From Mesorhizobium sp. CAU 1732 (lineage in GTDB: Bacteria > Pseudomonadota > Alphaproteobacteria > Rhizobiales > Rhizobiaceae), in NCBI RefSeq assembly GCF_039888675.1, contig NZ_JBDQQR010000001.1:3224001-3288000 (forward strand): 64,000 nucleotides of DNA, written 5' to 3'. Position 1 is the first letter of the stretch. Each line of letters starts with the position of its first letter. Under the pieces are notes generated by a model that saw only the letters and a list, made by a program, of their open reading frames with translations, made no database searches and was not told where the DNA came from. A program made the position numbers and the translations under genes. Positions 17,797 to 26,376 of the stretch are shown here, in pieces.

Positions 17797-17812
17797 TGGA
17801 CAATCTTGTCCA
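17797..17812. promoter_or_regulatory. Palindromic operator between exporter and TetR gene
   Basis: TGGACAATCTTGTCCA is an inverted repeat with seven-base arms (TGGACAA/TTGTCCA) and a two-base centre. It lies 30 bases before the TetR start and about 130 bases before the exporter start. Position and symmetry fit the binding site of the adjacent TetR-family dimer. Regulation is inferred. Confidence 0.7.
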
Positions 17813-17841
17813 AATAATCAATCGCCTCTATATAGATTTCT

Positions 17842-18489
17842 ATGACTCACACAATGGCTCCTGACACGATCCCGCCACGCGGCCACCGCGCCAAGCGGAT
17901 TTCCACCATCGAGGCCGCCGCAGGCGTGTTTTGCCGCGAGGGTTTTGCCGGCGCGAACATCGACATGATCGCGGCCGAGGCCGGCGTGTCGCGCCAGACC
18001 ATCTACAATCATCACGGCGACAAGGAGAGCCTGCTGGCGGCGGTGGTTGCCGAGATCACCGAGCGCTGCAATGCCCGCATCTTCGAGGTGATCGCGACCT
18101 TTCCCGACCATCCGCAGGATCTGGAGGCGGATCTGATCGCCTTCGCGATGCGGTTCAACACCAGTTGCATCTGCGACCGTGACGGAAAATTCCTGCGCCG
18201 GCTCATCCAGAGCGAGGGGGAACGCCACCCTCACCTCTTCGCCGCCTGGCGAGAGGACGGCCCGGCACGCGTCTGGTCGGCGCTTGCGGCGCGGTTCGCA
18301 CGCCTCGCCCATTCCGGCTTCCTCGACATCGACGATCCCGACGCGGCCGCGCGCCAGTTTCTCGCATTGATCAACGCGGATCTGCATGTTCGCTTCATGC
18401 TGGGCGATCAGCCGAGCGAGGCCGACCTGCGTTCGTCGGCGACGAATGCCGTGCGGATGTTCCTGCGCGCCTATGGCCGGCGCGACTGA
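17842..18489 (+). CDS. TetR/AcrR-family repressor
   Basis: A 215-residue regulator. The N-terminal helix-turn-helix is at about 20-65 (STIEAAAGVFCREGFAGANI, then AEAGVSRQTIYNHHGDKESL). The C-terminal 150 residues form the helical ligand and dimer domain, which includes a C-terminal AefR-like part (RRLIQSEGERHPHLFAAWRE). It is divergent from a Bcr/CflA exporter and likely represses that gene and itself through the palindrome at 17797-17812. The inducer is unknown. Confidence 0.9.
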   Translation: MTHTMAPDTIPPRGHRAKRISTIEAAAGVFCREGFAGANIDMIAAEAGVSRQTIYNHHGDKESLLAAVVAEITERCNARIFEVIATFPDHPQDLEADLIAFAMRFNTSCICDRDGKFLRRLIQSEGERHPHLFAAWREDGPARVWSALAARFARLAHSGFLDIDDPDAAARQFLALINADLHVRFMLGDQPSEADLRSSATNAVRMFLRAYGRRD

Positions 18490-18595
18490 TTTTTCACGAC
18501 CGCTGTTTCCTGTCGCCCGACCGCGCTATATTCGGTTTACGCGGACCCCAAGCTTCATTACACCACTCGGGTTCGATTCAGGGAAATACGGCCCC

Positions 18596-19138
18596 ATGGC
18601 TGATGATCATATCCGTTACGACATTCTCGCCCAGGAGGCGCTGCGCGGCGTCATGCGCAAGGTGCTGGGCGAGGTCGCGCGGACCGGGCTTCCCGGGAAC
18701 CACCATTTCTTCATCACGTTCCTGACCGGCGCGCCGGGCGTCCGGGTATCGAGCCGCCTGCGCGAGCGCTATCCCGAGCAGATGACGATCGTCGTCCAGT
18801 TCCAGTATTGGGACCTGAAGGTCACCGACACCGGTTTCGAGATCGGCCTGTCCTTCTCCGACGTGCCGGAAAAGCTCGAAATTCCGTTCTCTGCGGTGCG
18901 TGGTTTCTACGATCCATCGGTGAATTTCGAGCTGGAGTTCGACGTCCAGGCGCCGACCGAAGAGGAAGCGGCGCTCACGGCCGTGCCCTCGCCTCAATTG
19001 GTCGAGGCGCCCGCCCCCGTGGCCGTGCCGAAGAAGGGCGACGCCTCCAAAAAGGAAGCCGCCGCCGCCAAGGATGGCGACAAGGACGCGGCGAAGTCCG
19101 CCGACGTCGTGTCGCTGGACGCCTTCCGCAAGAAATAG
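18596..19138 (+). CDS. sspB: SspB-family ClpXP adaptor (alphaproteobacterial type)
   Basis: A 180-residue member of the alphaproteobacterial SspB family (DUF1250-like). Residues 1-125 are the folded substrate-binding domain (HHFFITFLTGAPGVRVSSRL, MTIVVQFQYWDLKV). A flexible Ala/Lys/Pro-rich linker follows. The last ten residues, VVSLDAFRKK, look like the ClpX-binding tail. The adaptor captures proteins carrying the tmRNA tag and delivers them to ClpXP. The ssrA gene encoding that tag lies 2.2 kb upstream. The ATG at 18596 gives the usual MADDHIRYD start; further upstream the frame is not homologous. Confidence 0.93.
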   Translation: MADDHIRYDILAQEALRGVMRKVLGEVARTGLPGNHHFFITFLTGAPGVRVSSRLRERYPEQMTIVVQFQYWDLKVTDTGFEIGLSFSDVPEKLEIPFSAVRGFYDPSVNFELEFDVQAPTEEEAALTAVPSPQLVEAPAPVAVPKKGDASKKEAAAAKDGDKDAAKSADVVSLDAFRKK

Positions 19139-19146
19139 GCGCGGCG

Positions 19147-19356
19147 ATGGCCGAGATCGTCAATCTCCGCGCCGCCCGCAAGCAAAAGCTGCGTTCCGAG
19201 AAGGAGAAGGCCGCGGACGCCAACCGCGTCCTCCACGGCCGCAGCAAGGCTGAACGCCTCGCTTCGAAGGCCGAGCGCGAAAAGCGGGATGCCGCGCACG
19301 ACGCGCACCGCATCGACCGCGCACCCGAAACCGGCGGGAAAGCCCCCGAACCGTGA
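19147..19356 (+). CDS. DUF4169 family small protein
   Basis: A 69-residue, highly charged protein starting MAEIVNLRAARKQKLRSEKE, typical of DUF4169. It is Lys/Arg/Ala-rich, probably helical, with no membrane segment. It begins 8 bases after sspB and its stop overlaps the next gene (GTGA), so sspB, this gene and the ribbon-helix-helix gene form an operon. The function is unknown. Confidence 0.85.
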   Translation: MAEIVNLRAARKQKLRSEKEKAADANRVLHGRSKAERLASKAEREKRDAAHDAHRIDRAPETGGKAPEP

Positions 19357-19589
19357 GCGCCGTCATCAAGCGGTCGATCTCGATCCGCGGACACCGCACG
19401 AGCTTCTCGCTCGAACAGCCATTCTACGCCGAACTTCTCCGCATCGCGGCTGAACGTAACGTGCCGCTCGCAGGCCTCGTTGGTCAGGTGGATGCCGAGC
19501 GCGCGCGCGACACGAACCTGTCGTCAGCATTGAGGCTCTTCGTGCTCGACTGGTTTCGCGAACGACCCGGGGCGCAGCGCCAGCTCTAG
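19353..19589 (+). CDS. Ribbon-helix-helix domain protein
   Basis: A 78-residue protein starting at a GTG that overlaps the DUF4169 stop. The N-terminal strand KRSISIRGHRTSFSLEQPF followed by helices FYAELLRIAAERNVPLAGLV and LSSALRLFVLDWF fits the RHH_4-type ribbon-helix-helix fold. That makes it a possible DNA-binding dimer. The target is unknown. It is the last gene of the sspB operon and is followed by a palindromic repeat. Confidence 0.85.
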   Translation: MSAVIKRSISIRGHRTSFSLEQPFYAELLRIAAERNVPLAGLVGQVDAERARDTNLSSALRLFVLDWFRERPGAQRQL

Positions 19590-19612
19590 ATCCGTTTCAG
19601 GTTTCGCTGAAA

Positions 19613-19740
19613 CACCCCCTCCGGCCCTACGGGCCACCTCCCCCGCTCCGCAGGGGAGGATCCGGCGTTGCGGCAGCCCTCGACCTGGATCCTCCCCCGT
19701 TTACGGGGGAGGTGGCGAGCGAAGCGAGACGGAGGGGGTC
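19613..19740. repeat. Palindromic dispersed repeat (imperfect cruciform)
   Basis: Nested inverted repeats: CCCCCTCCG (19615-19623) with CGGAGGGGG (19730-19738), CCACCTCCCCCG (19634-19645) with CGGGGGAGGTGG (19704-19715), and an inner GGATCC-containing pair (19651-19663 with 19687-19698). It fills the space between two convergent genes. The pattern CGGGCCACCTCCCCC also occurs, slightly varied, in the repeat inside the helicase gene near 33.9-34.0 kb, so this is a mobile intergenic family of the rhizobial type. Confidence 0.85.
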
Positions 19741-19790
19741 CTCCACGCACGAAGCGATCCGCATGTCCCGAGAACGATCTGGAGCCAGAC

Positions 19791-22700
19791 CTACTGCTCG
19801 GCTTCCAGCGCTTCCATGAGCCGATCGATTGTGAAATTGCGCTCGCTGAACGCATCGCTCGCGGGCGGCTGTGGCGTGGCCAGCGGGGTCGGTCGGCCGC
19901 GTGGCGCTGGCTGGGGCGTGACATCGACGACGCTCGGCGGAGAGAGCGGCGCGCGCTCGACCGCGTCCGAATCGGCCGGCGCCGGCACCTGGCGCGCGCG
20001 CAGCAACGCCTCGACCTCGGCGCGGAACCGCGCGTCTTCCTCGCGCTTTGCCTGGGCGTCCTGTTCGCGCTGGCGCGCAGCTTCGGCGCGCTCCGCGTCA
20101 GCCGCGCGGGCCCGCGCGGCTTCTTCGGCGTCCAGCCTTGTCTGTTCCTCGGCCTGCCTGCGCGCATCGTCCTCGCGCTGCTGCTGGAGACGTCGTTCCT
20201 CTTCCTGACGCCGCGTATCCTGCTCGGCGCGTTCGGCCTCCTCGGCCGCACGCTGCCTCTGCTCCTCGATCAGCCGCGTCGCGCGCTCGAGCCGTTCCGC
20301 CTCTTCCTGCGCACGGCGCTGCTCCTCGGCAATGCGGGCGCGCTCGGTCGAAAGCGCCGCGTAATAGCGCACCTCACGGCGATAGCGTTGCTTCTCGAGC
20401 AACTCCGCCTGCATGGCTTCGACCCGCTGCTGCTCGAGCTCCAGCGCGCGTTGTGTGAGGAATTGCGCAAGCGGTTCGGTATCGACGAGCACGCCGATAT
20501 CATCGAGCGGCCCCGCGGCCGCGAAGCGAACCGACGGCTCGGAACCGACCAGCGCCTCGATGCCGGGCTCATAGGTCAGCGTCGCCTCGCCGCCGACGGT
20601 CGACTGGCCGAGGTCGGCGCGCACCTCTCCGGCAAGCGTCGCCTCGGGCGTCTTCAGGCGAAACGGCGGCGCGCGCAGTGTCCCATTCGCGATGGTGAAG
20701 GCGAGGTCGACGCTTCCGCCCTCGAACGTCCCGTCCTGCACGATTTCCGGCGCAAAGACGGCCGTTCCTGCCGCATCGATCTGCGGACCGGCCTTGTCGG
20801 CCTCGATCAGCAGCGCGGCAAACGCATTCGGGTTCACGCCGCTGATGGCAAGATCGCGCACGCTGGCCGTGCCCGAGCCGGCCAGTGCGGAGATGATGCC
20901 GTCCACGGACTTTCCGCTGGAGGTCACCGTCGCGGTCAGGTCGCCGCGACCGGCGATACCGATATCGCCGAGAACCGCGGGAATATCGACATCGGTCAGA
21001 CGCATCTGGCCAGACAAGAGCCCGGTCCCCGCATCGTTCTTGAAATCCACGAGGCCGGCAAGCCTGCCGCCATGGATTTGCGCATCCACGTCCGAGAGTG
21101 ACACCCCGTCGCCGTCGAGCCGCAGGGTCATGCGTGCGCCGCGGGCTTCGCCGAACGTGCCAAGACGCAGCACATCCGCCGAGAGATCGAGGGCCGCCGT
21201 CACCGGGGCTGACATGCCTTGCGCGAACGGAGCGCTCGGCCAGTCGATGCCATTCCCTGAAAGGGCATCCGCACCCGCCGCCATCTCGGCCACGTCGCTG
21301 AGGTCCAGCGTTCCAAGCGCCAGATCGCCGTTCAGATTGGGGATGCCGTCCTTCATGGTCGCATTGATGTCGCCGCGAAGCGCGGAGCCCGCGACGTCGC
21401 CGCTGAGCGCGGACAGAACCAGCACACCCCCGTCCAGATCGAGCTGCGCGGACAGGTTCGCGGAAAGACCAAGCCCGCCGCCCGGCAACCCCACGCCGGC
21501 CGTCGACAGCCAGGGCTCGAGGTCGTCGGACGCGACTTTTGCGGAGCCGTTGGCGGAAATGCGCCCGTCGCGCATCGCGGTCTCGCCTTCGAAGGAGAGG
21601 TCGAGCCCCTCGCCCCTGAATGTCAGCGCGGTGTCGCCACCCGTATCGACGACGCCGTCGAACCGGATGTCCGTCTCGGCGGGTCCGGCGAAATCGATCG
21701 GCAGTGTCGGGAGCCCGAATGCCGCGTAGAGTGCCGCCGCCTCGTCGTTTCGTGCCGTCAATTCCAGTTTGAGCGGGGCACTCGTCAGCGCCTCGACCAT
21801 GCTGTCCGACGATGCGGTGAGCGTGAAATCGGTCGCGCCAGCGGTGCCGGTCGCGCTCAACGCCAGGCCGGTCGAGCCATCGCTGTTGGCCGCCGAACTT
21901 GCGACGACCTGCACGGAGGCATCCTTGAGAAGACCCGGATAGCTCCCTGCCCGCCGCGCGACTTCGCGTGCGATCGCGCTGTCGGGAAAGCGGTCCGCGA
22001 TGGTTGCCGCAAGAGGCTGCAGATCGGTCGCGATGATCGTCGCGTCGATATTCCCGGTCGGCGCGCCCTGCAAATCCTTGAGCGCGCCCGTCGCGCTGAC
22101 ATTCGCGCCGGCAAGTCCGCCGATCATCAGCCGGTCGATTTCCAGCCGCCCGTCCCTGAGCCGCAAGGCGGTGTCGAGCGTCTCGGCTGTCAGGCCGGCG
22201 GCGTCGACCGGGCCGGCCGTGATCGCAAAATCGAGGTCGCGGTCGGCAAGCCGGGTTTCGCCCGTTTCGCTGACGAAGAGCGATGCAAACGCCGCCATTC
22301 CCTCGACGTCGAGGCGGTCGCCATCGAGACGCAGCGTCATGGACGGTTGTTCGTTCGCTGGCGTCCGGCTGTCGATGTCGCCGCGAAACTTCGCCGCGCC
22401 CAGCACCAGTTCCAGATCACGGAACGCCTGCCGCTCCTCGCTCAGTTGAACGTCGGCGCTAAAGCCCGCCGAGGGCAATCGCCGGATTGCTTCGTCCACA
22501 TCCCTGGATAGCCACGCGGCAAAGCCGGACGGCTGGCCGACGGCGACCAGCAGCGACCCGTCGAAGCCGAGCGCCTCGTCGATCGTCAACTCGCCATCGG
22601 CTTCGAGCGTGGCGCGGCCGGGCAAGGTGGCGCCCAGCGACGCGATCGACCAGCCGCCCGGCGATGGCGAGGCGGACAGATGCACGTCGCGGATCGTCGT

Positions 22701-23744
22701 GTCGCCGGCGACGACAGCGGGCAACCTCACTTGAACTTCGCCGGGAATGGTCGGGCGCGGCATGTCCAGCATGAACTCGCGAAACGCAGCCAGCCGCTCA
22801 TTGAGGCCGATCGAACCGGCCGTCTCGTCACCGCTGTCGTTCAGCCGGAACTGCGCGCCGTCCGCCGTGATCTTGAACCGGGGTTCCGCACCGAGCGTCA
22901 GGTCGGCGGTTCCGTCCGCGGTGTAGGGATCCTCCAGAGGCCCGGTTTCGAAGCGGAATTCCTCGACATTCAGCGCCGCCTGATCGAGTTCGAAGCGGCC
23001 GCTCAGCCTGTAGGGCGGCGGCGACTTCTCCTGTTCCCGCGCGTCGGTGTCGTTGGACGCATTGAGCCGGAATTGCCCGCCATAGCGCGCACGCCCGTCC
23101 TGGATGCTGGCGTTCCCGTCCGTCTCCAGTCCGAACGGATAGCGATCCGGCTGCGCGCGCACCCGAAGCCGTATGCCGCCATTGGGATCGAACGAGCCGG
23201 TCGACATCGAGACGCTGGTAAGCATGCCGTCGAGCCGCAGCGTCCCGTCGATGCGCCACGGCCCGGTCAGCGCGCGCGCCGAGACGTCGGCGTTGATCTC
23301 GGTCAGTTGGTGGGTTCGGCCGCTCGTTTGATGGCGAACCGACATCCGGCCTTCCGTGACCGTAAGCTTCTCGACCGAGATATGCGCCGCGTCCATCGGC
23401 ACGGAGGGGCGCACCGCCCAGTCGAGCGAACCGTCCGACGCCACGTCCACGATGACGTTCGGCCGCACGAGGCGCATGTCGAAGATGTGGACGTCGCCCT
23501 GCATGAACGGCGCGAGTTCGGCGTCCATGGAGAAGGTTTCGACCGTCATCGCGGTGTCGCCGGGATTCACGCCGGCAACGACGACATCGGTGAAGCTCAC
23601 GGACGGAAACGGCAGCAGTCGCGCCGTCGCGGTCCCCTCCACCTTGACGTCACGCCCGAGGATACGGCTGGCCTCCCGCTCGAAATCCGCGCGGTAGGAT
23701 GTCCAGTCGATGAAATACGGAGCGACCAGCGCTGTCGTCAGCAC
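19791..23744 (-). CDS. Large AsmA-family envelope protein with charged coiled-coil C-terminus
   Basis: A protein of 1317 residues or more. The N-terminus (APYFIDWTSYRADFEREASRIL) and repeated beta-rich segments are typical of AsmA/TamB-like proteins, which bridge inner and outer membranes and are linked to lipid transport. Residues about 1096-1247 are a dense Glu/Arg/Ala coiled coil, unusual for the family. The first canonical start is GTG at 23744, but it falls inside the membrane helix. The frame continues upstream as ILARLFVVIGGLLVL to an ATA-CTG pair (23789-23784) behind GGGAG. Relatives, as I recall them, start at this MLARLF point, so a non-canonical start is plausible. Confidence 0.85.
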   Translation of the reverse strand: MLTTALVAPYFIDWTSYRADFEREASRILGRDVKVEGTATARLLPFPSVSFTDVVVAGVNPGDTAMTVETFSMDAELAPFMQGDVHIFDMRLVRPNVIVDVASDGSLDWAVRPSVPMDAAHISVEKLTVTEGRMSVRHQTSGRTHQLTEINADVSARALTGPWRIDGTLRLDGMLTSVSMSTGSFDPNGGIRLRVRAQPDRYPFGLETDGNASIQDGRARYGGQFRLNASNDTDAREQEKSPPPYRLSGRFELDQAALNVEEFRFETGPLEDPYTADGTADLTLGAEPRFKITADGAQFRLNDSGDETAGSIGLNERLAAFREFMLDMPRPTIPGEVQVRLPAVVAGDTTIRDVHLSASPSPGGWSIASLGATLPGRATLEADGELTIDEALGFDGSLLVAVGQPSGFAAWLSRDVDEAIRRLPSAGFSADVQLSEERQAFRDLELVLGAAKFRGDIDSRTPANEQPSMTLRLDGDRLDVEGMAAFASLFVSETGETRLADRDLDFAITAGPVDAAGLTAETLDTALRLRDGRLEIDRLMIGGLAGANVSATGALKDLQGAPTGNIDATIIATDLQPLAATIADRFPDSAIAREVARRAGSYPGLLKDASVQVVASSAANSDGSTGLALSATGTAGATDFTLTASSDSMVEALTSAPLKLELTARNDEAAALYAAFGLPTLPIDFAGPAETDIRFDGVVDTGGDTALTFRGEGLDLSFEGETAMRDGRISANGSAKVASDDLEPWLSTAGVGLPGGGLGLSANLSAQLDLDGGVLVLSALSGDVAGSALRGDINATMKDGIPNLNGDLALGTLDLSDVAEMAAGADALSGNGIDWPSAPFAQGMSAPVTAALDLSADVLRLGTFGEARGARMTLRLDGDGVSLSDVDAQIHGGRLAGLVDFKNDAGTGLLSGQMRLTDVDIPAVLGDIGIAGRGDLTATVTSSGKSVDGIISALAGSGTASVRDLAISGVNPNAFAALLIEADKAGPQIDAAGTAVFAPEIVQDGTFEGGSVDLAFTIANGTLRAPPFRLKTPEATLAGEVRADLGQSTVGGEATLTYEPGIEALVGSEPSVRFAAAGPLDDIGVLVDTEPLAQFLTQRALELEQQRVEAMQAELLEKQRYRREVRYYAALSTERARIAEEQRRAQEEAERLERATRLIEEQRQRAAEEAERAEQDTRRQEEERRLQQQREDDARRQAEEQTRLDAEEAARARAADAERAEAARQREQDAQAKREEDARFRAEVEALLRARQVPAPADSDAVERAPLSPPSVVDVTPQPAPRGRPTPLATPQPPASDAFSERNFTIDRLMEALEAEQ

Positions 23745-23872
23745 CAGTACAAGCAGCCCACCAATGACGACGAACAGTCGGGCCAGTATCTTGTCTCCCG
23801 CCGGATTCGTTAAGCCCGCCGCAGTTTACCGGCATTGGCGTGTCGATAAAGAGGCAATCGGGCTGGTGACGC

Positions 23873-25291
23873 TCACATGATCGCGTTCGGCAGGACCTTG
23901 CCCGGATTCATGATGCCATGCGGGTCGAGCGCGGTCTTGATCGCCCGCATGTAGTCGACGCCCGGCCCGAGCTCGTGCGGCAGGAAGGCGATCTTGCCCT
24001 GCCCCACGCCATGCTCGCCGGTACACGTTCCCTCCATGCCGATCGCGCGCATGTTGAGCCGGGCTACGAACGCTTCCGTCGCCTCGATCTCCTGGGCGTT
24101 CGCCGGGTCCATCAGCACAAGGACGTGGAAATTGCCGTCGCCGACATGGCCGACGATCGGCGCGATCAGCCCGGCCCGCGCGATGTCCTCCTCTGTCTCG
24201 GTGATGCACTGCGCCAGACGCGAGATCGGCACGCACACATCGGTGGAGAGCGACGTGCATCCCGGCCGCAGCGTCAGCCCGGCCCAATAGGCGTCATGCC
24301 GCGCTTTCCACAGCTTTGCCCGCTCCTCCGCGACTTCCGTCCACGAGAACGGCCCGCCCCCGTGCTCGGCGGCGATTTCGCCAAACGTCTCGGCCTGCTC
24401 GCGCACGCCCTCGTCGGTCCCGTGGAACTCCACGAAAAGGCACGGCGTCTCGGCAAAGCCGAGTTTCGAGTAATTGTTGATGCCGCGCATGCCGAGGCTG
24501 TTGATGAGTTCGATGCGCGCGACAGGCACGCCCATCTGGATCGTCATGATGACGGCATTGCAGGCCGCCTCGACGCTGGGAAACGGACAGACGCCGCCGG
24601 AGATGGCCTGCGGAATGCCGTAGAGCTTGAGCGTGATTTCGGTGATGACGCCGAGCGTGCCCTCCGACCCGACCAGCAGGCGGGTGAGATCGTAGCCGGC
24701 GGACGATTTGCGCGCCCGCTTCGCGGTCGTCACCACGCGCCCGTCCGGCATGACGGCCTTCAGCGACAGGACATTCTCGCGCATCGTGCCATAGCGCACC
24801 GCATTGGTGCCGGATGCCCGCGTCGAGGTCATGCCGCCGAGGCTGGCATTGGCGCCGGGATCGATCGGGAAGAACAGGCCCGTATCGCGCAGATGCGTGT
24901 TCAGCGCCTCGCGGGTGACGCCGGCCTCGACGGTGCAGTCGAGGTCTTCGGCATGAACCGCGAGCACCTTGTCCATCTGCATCATGTCGATCGAGATGCC
25001 GCCTCCGGGCGCGTTGACGTGACCCTCCAGCGACGTGCCGGTCCCGAACGGGATCACAGGAACGCGATGCTCGCCGCAGACTTGCACGATCGCCTGCACG
25101 TCAGCCGTCGACTGCGCGAAGGCGACACCGTCCGGCAGTTGCGAGGGGATGTAGGTGGTCGTATGCGCGTGCTGTTCGCGAATCGCGTGCCCGGTCTGGA
25201 AGCGATCGCCGAAGCGCTGCTTCAGGATTCCGAGGACAGCGGCGATACCGACATCGTTGCGCACCACCGTCTGCAGGTCAGCCAGCGCCAT
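23873..25291 (-). CDS. FAD-linked oxidase, D-lactate dehydrogenase (cytochrome) type
   Basis: A 472-residue FAD_binding_4 plus FAD-oxidase C-terminal domain protein. The FAD site shows PVIPFGTGTSLEGHVNAPGG and DPGANASLGGMTSTRASGTN. The C-terminal domain has GHVGDGNFHVLVLMDP and GTCTGEHGVGQGK, the histidine-containing motifs of the DLD/GlcD family. It probably oxidises a D-2-hydroxy acid (D-lactate or glycolate) and passes electrons to cytochrome or quinone. The exact substrate is not resolvable by eye. No glcE or glcF genes adjoin, which favours the single-subunit D-lactate type. It is divergent from a thioesterase gene. Confidence 0.88.
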   Translation of the reverse strand: MALADLQTVVRNDVGIAAVLGILKQRFGDRFQTGHAIREQHAHTTTYIPSQLPDGVAFAQSTADVQAIVQVCGEHRVPVIPFGTGTSLEGHVNAPGGGISIDMMQMDKVLAVHAEDLDCTVEAGVTREALNTHLRDTGLFFPIDPGANASLGGMTSTRASGTNAVRYGTMRENVLSLKAVMPDGRVVTTAKRARKSSAGYDLTRLLVGSEGTLGVITEITLKLYGIPQAISGGVCPFPSVEAACNAVIMTIQMGVPVARIELINSLGMRGINNYSKLGFAETPCLFVEFHGTDEGVREQAETFGEIAAEHGGGPFSWTEVAEERAKLWKARHDAYWAGLTLRPGCTSLSTDVCVPISRLAQCITETEEDIARAGLIAPIVGHVGDGNFHVLVLMDPANAQEIEATEAFVARLNMRAIGMEGTCTGEHGVGQGKIAFLPHELGPGVDYMRAIKTALDPHGIMNPGKVLPNAIM

Positions 25292-25415
25292 GGGTTCCTC
25301 CGTCTTTTCAGGATGGCGGACTTGTGCGCCGGTTCCGTTTCGTCTTCAATTCGCAGTCTGCAAATGGTGGCCGCTTTGTCCAGCGGGACCACGACCAAGC
25401 CTACAGGAATTCGAA

Positions 25416-25901
25416 ATGCCAGCCCCCGCACCCTTCGTCTCCCGCACTCTCGACGTCGAGAAGGAGTGGATCGACTACAATGGTCACATGAACATGGCCT
25501 ACTACAACGTCCTGTTCGACCGCTGTGCCGACGAGGCGTTCGAGGCGCTGGGAATGGGACCGGCCTATGCGGAGAAGCGCAAGCTCACGACCTATACGGC
25601 CGAAACGCATATCTGCTACGTGCGCGAGCTGCATCTCGGCGACACGGTAAGCTGCACCCTCCAACTGCTGGATCATGACGAGAAGCGGTTCAGGACCTTC
25701 CAGGAACTGTTCCATGCCGACGGCTGGCTCGCCGCCACGTCCGAAACCCTGACCCTCCATGTCGATATGACGGGCCCGAAAGTCTGCCCGTTCCCGCCGG
25801 ACATTCTTGCAAACATGGAAGCGATGCGTGCGCAGCATGCCGCCCTGCCGGTGCCTGATCGGGCCGGACGTTCGATCGAAATCCGCCGCAAGACGGGATA
25901 G
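25416..25901 (+). CDS. Hotdog-fold acyl-CoA thioesterase
   Basis: A 161-residue 4HBT-like protein. The N-terminal VEKEWIDYNGHMNMAYYNVL holds the DYNGHMN active-site motif of the hotdog thioesterases, with Asp and His in their usual places, and FRTFQELFHADGWLAATSET forms the central strands. Members hydrolyse acyl-CoA esters; betainyl-CoA thioesterases of carnitine breakdown have a similar motif, but this assignment is only a possibility. No carnitine genes are adjacent. The divergent neighbour is an FAD-linked oxidase, with about 120 bases between the starts. Confidence 0.85.
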   Translation: MPAPAPFVSRTLDVEKEWIDYNGHMNMAYYNVLFDRCADEAFEALGMGPAYAEKRKLTTYTAETHICYVRELHLGDTVSCTLQLLDHDEKRFRTFQELFHADGWLAATSETLTLHVDMTGPKVCPFPPDILANMEAMRAQHAALPVPDRAGRSIEIRRKTG

Positions 25902-25933
25902 CCGGCCCACCGCCATCCTGCCCCCGCCCCGCA

Positions 25934-25948
25934 TTAAGTGATCGTTAA
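25934..25948 (+). promoter_or_regulatory. Perfect CtrA-type box (TTAA-N7-TTAA)
   Basis: TTAAGTGATCGTTAA matches the full consensus for the alphaproteobacterial cell-cycle regulator CtrA (TTAA, seven bases, TTAA). It lies 126 bases before the start of an 80-residue gene of unknown function and just after the thioesterase gene. Chance matches occur, so binding is inferred. Confidence 0.55.
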
Positions 25949-26073
25949 GCATGAGGGTCTTTGCACAGCTTGCTGTGCCCCCTCGCCTTGATCGAGCCGA
26001 CCACCTCCCGACAATCGCAGCCAGTACGACTCACCGAAGCAGAGCCGTTCGGGGGCACGCATCGGAGGACAGA

Positions 26074-26316
26074 ATGATTGATGGTGGCAAGGGCGATGTT
26101 GCGCGCCTTTCCCGATATTTGGCTTTCGACGACGAGTGCAGTGACTATGATCTGTGGCGCGCGTTGAAGACTCTCAACAATGAACTGCATCGCATTGAAA
26201 GACTTGCACTTCCGATCCCCATCGAGATGATCTACGCGCGGCGGATCATGCGCGAGGCGAAGCTTCGCAGAGGCGATCTCGAGCCGCCGCCGCGACCTGA
26301 CGACCCATCCGACTGA
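26074..26316 (+). CDS. Small hypothetical protein behind a CtrA-type box
   Basis: An 80-residue soluble protein starting MIDGGKGDVARLSRYLAF after a strong ribosome site (GGAGGA, 7 bases before the ATG). It is helical and charged (LWRALKTLNNELHRIERLAL, YARRIMREAKLRRGDL) with a proline-rich acidic end. I do not recognise the family. The open frame extends upstream to 25951, but that part overlaps the CtrA-type box and looks untranslated. It is convergent with the penicillin-binding protein gene. Confidence 0.7.
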   Translation: MIDGGKGDVARLSRYLAFDDECSDYDLWRALKTLNNELHRIERLALPIPIEMIYARRIMREAKLRRGDLEPPPRPDDPSD

Positions 26317-26376
26317 CGGGCCGCGTCCGTCCCCAGGCGATGGAGTGACCGCGAGGCTGCAGCCGCCAGACGTCTG

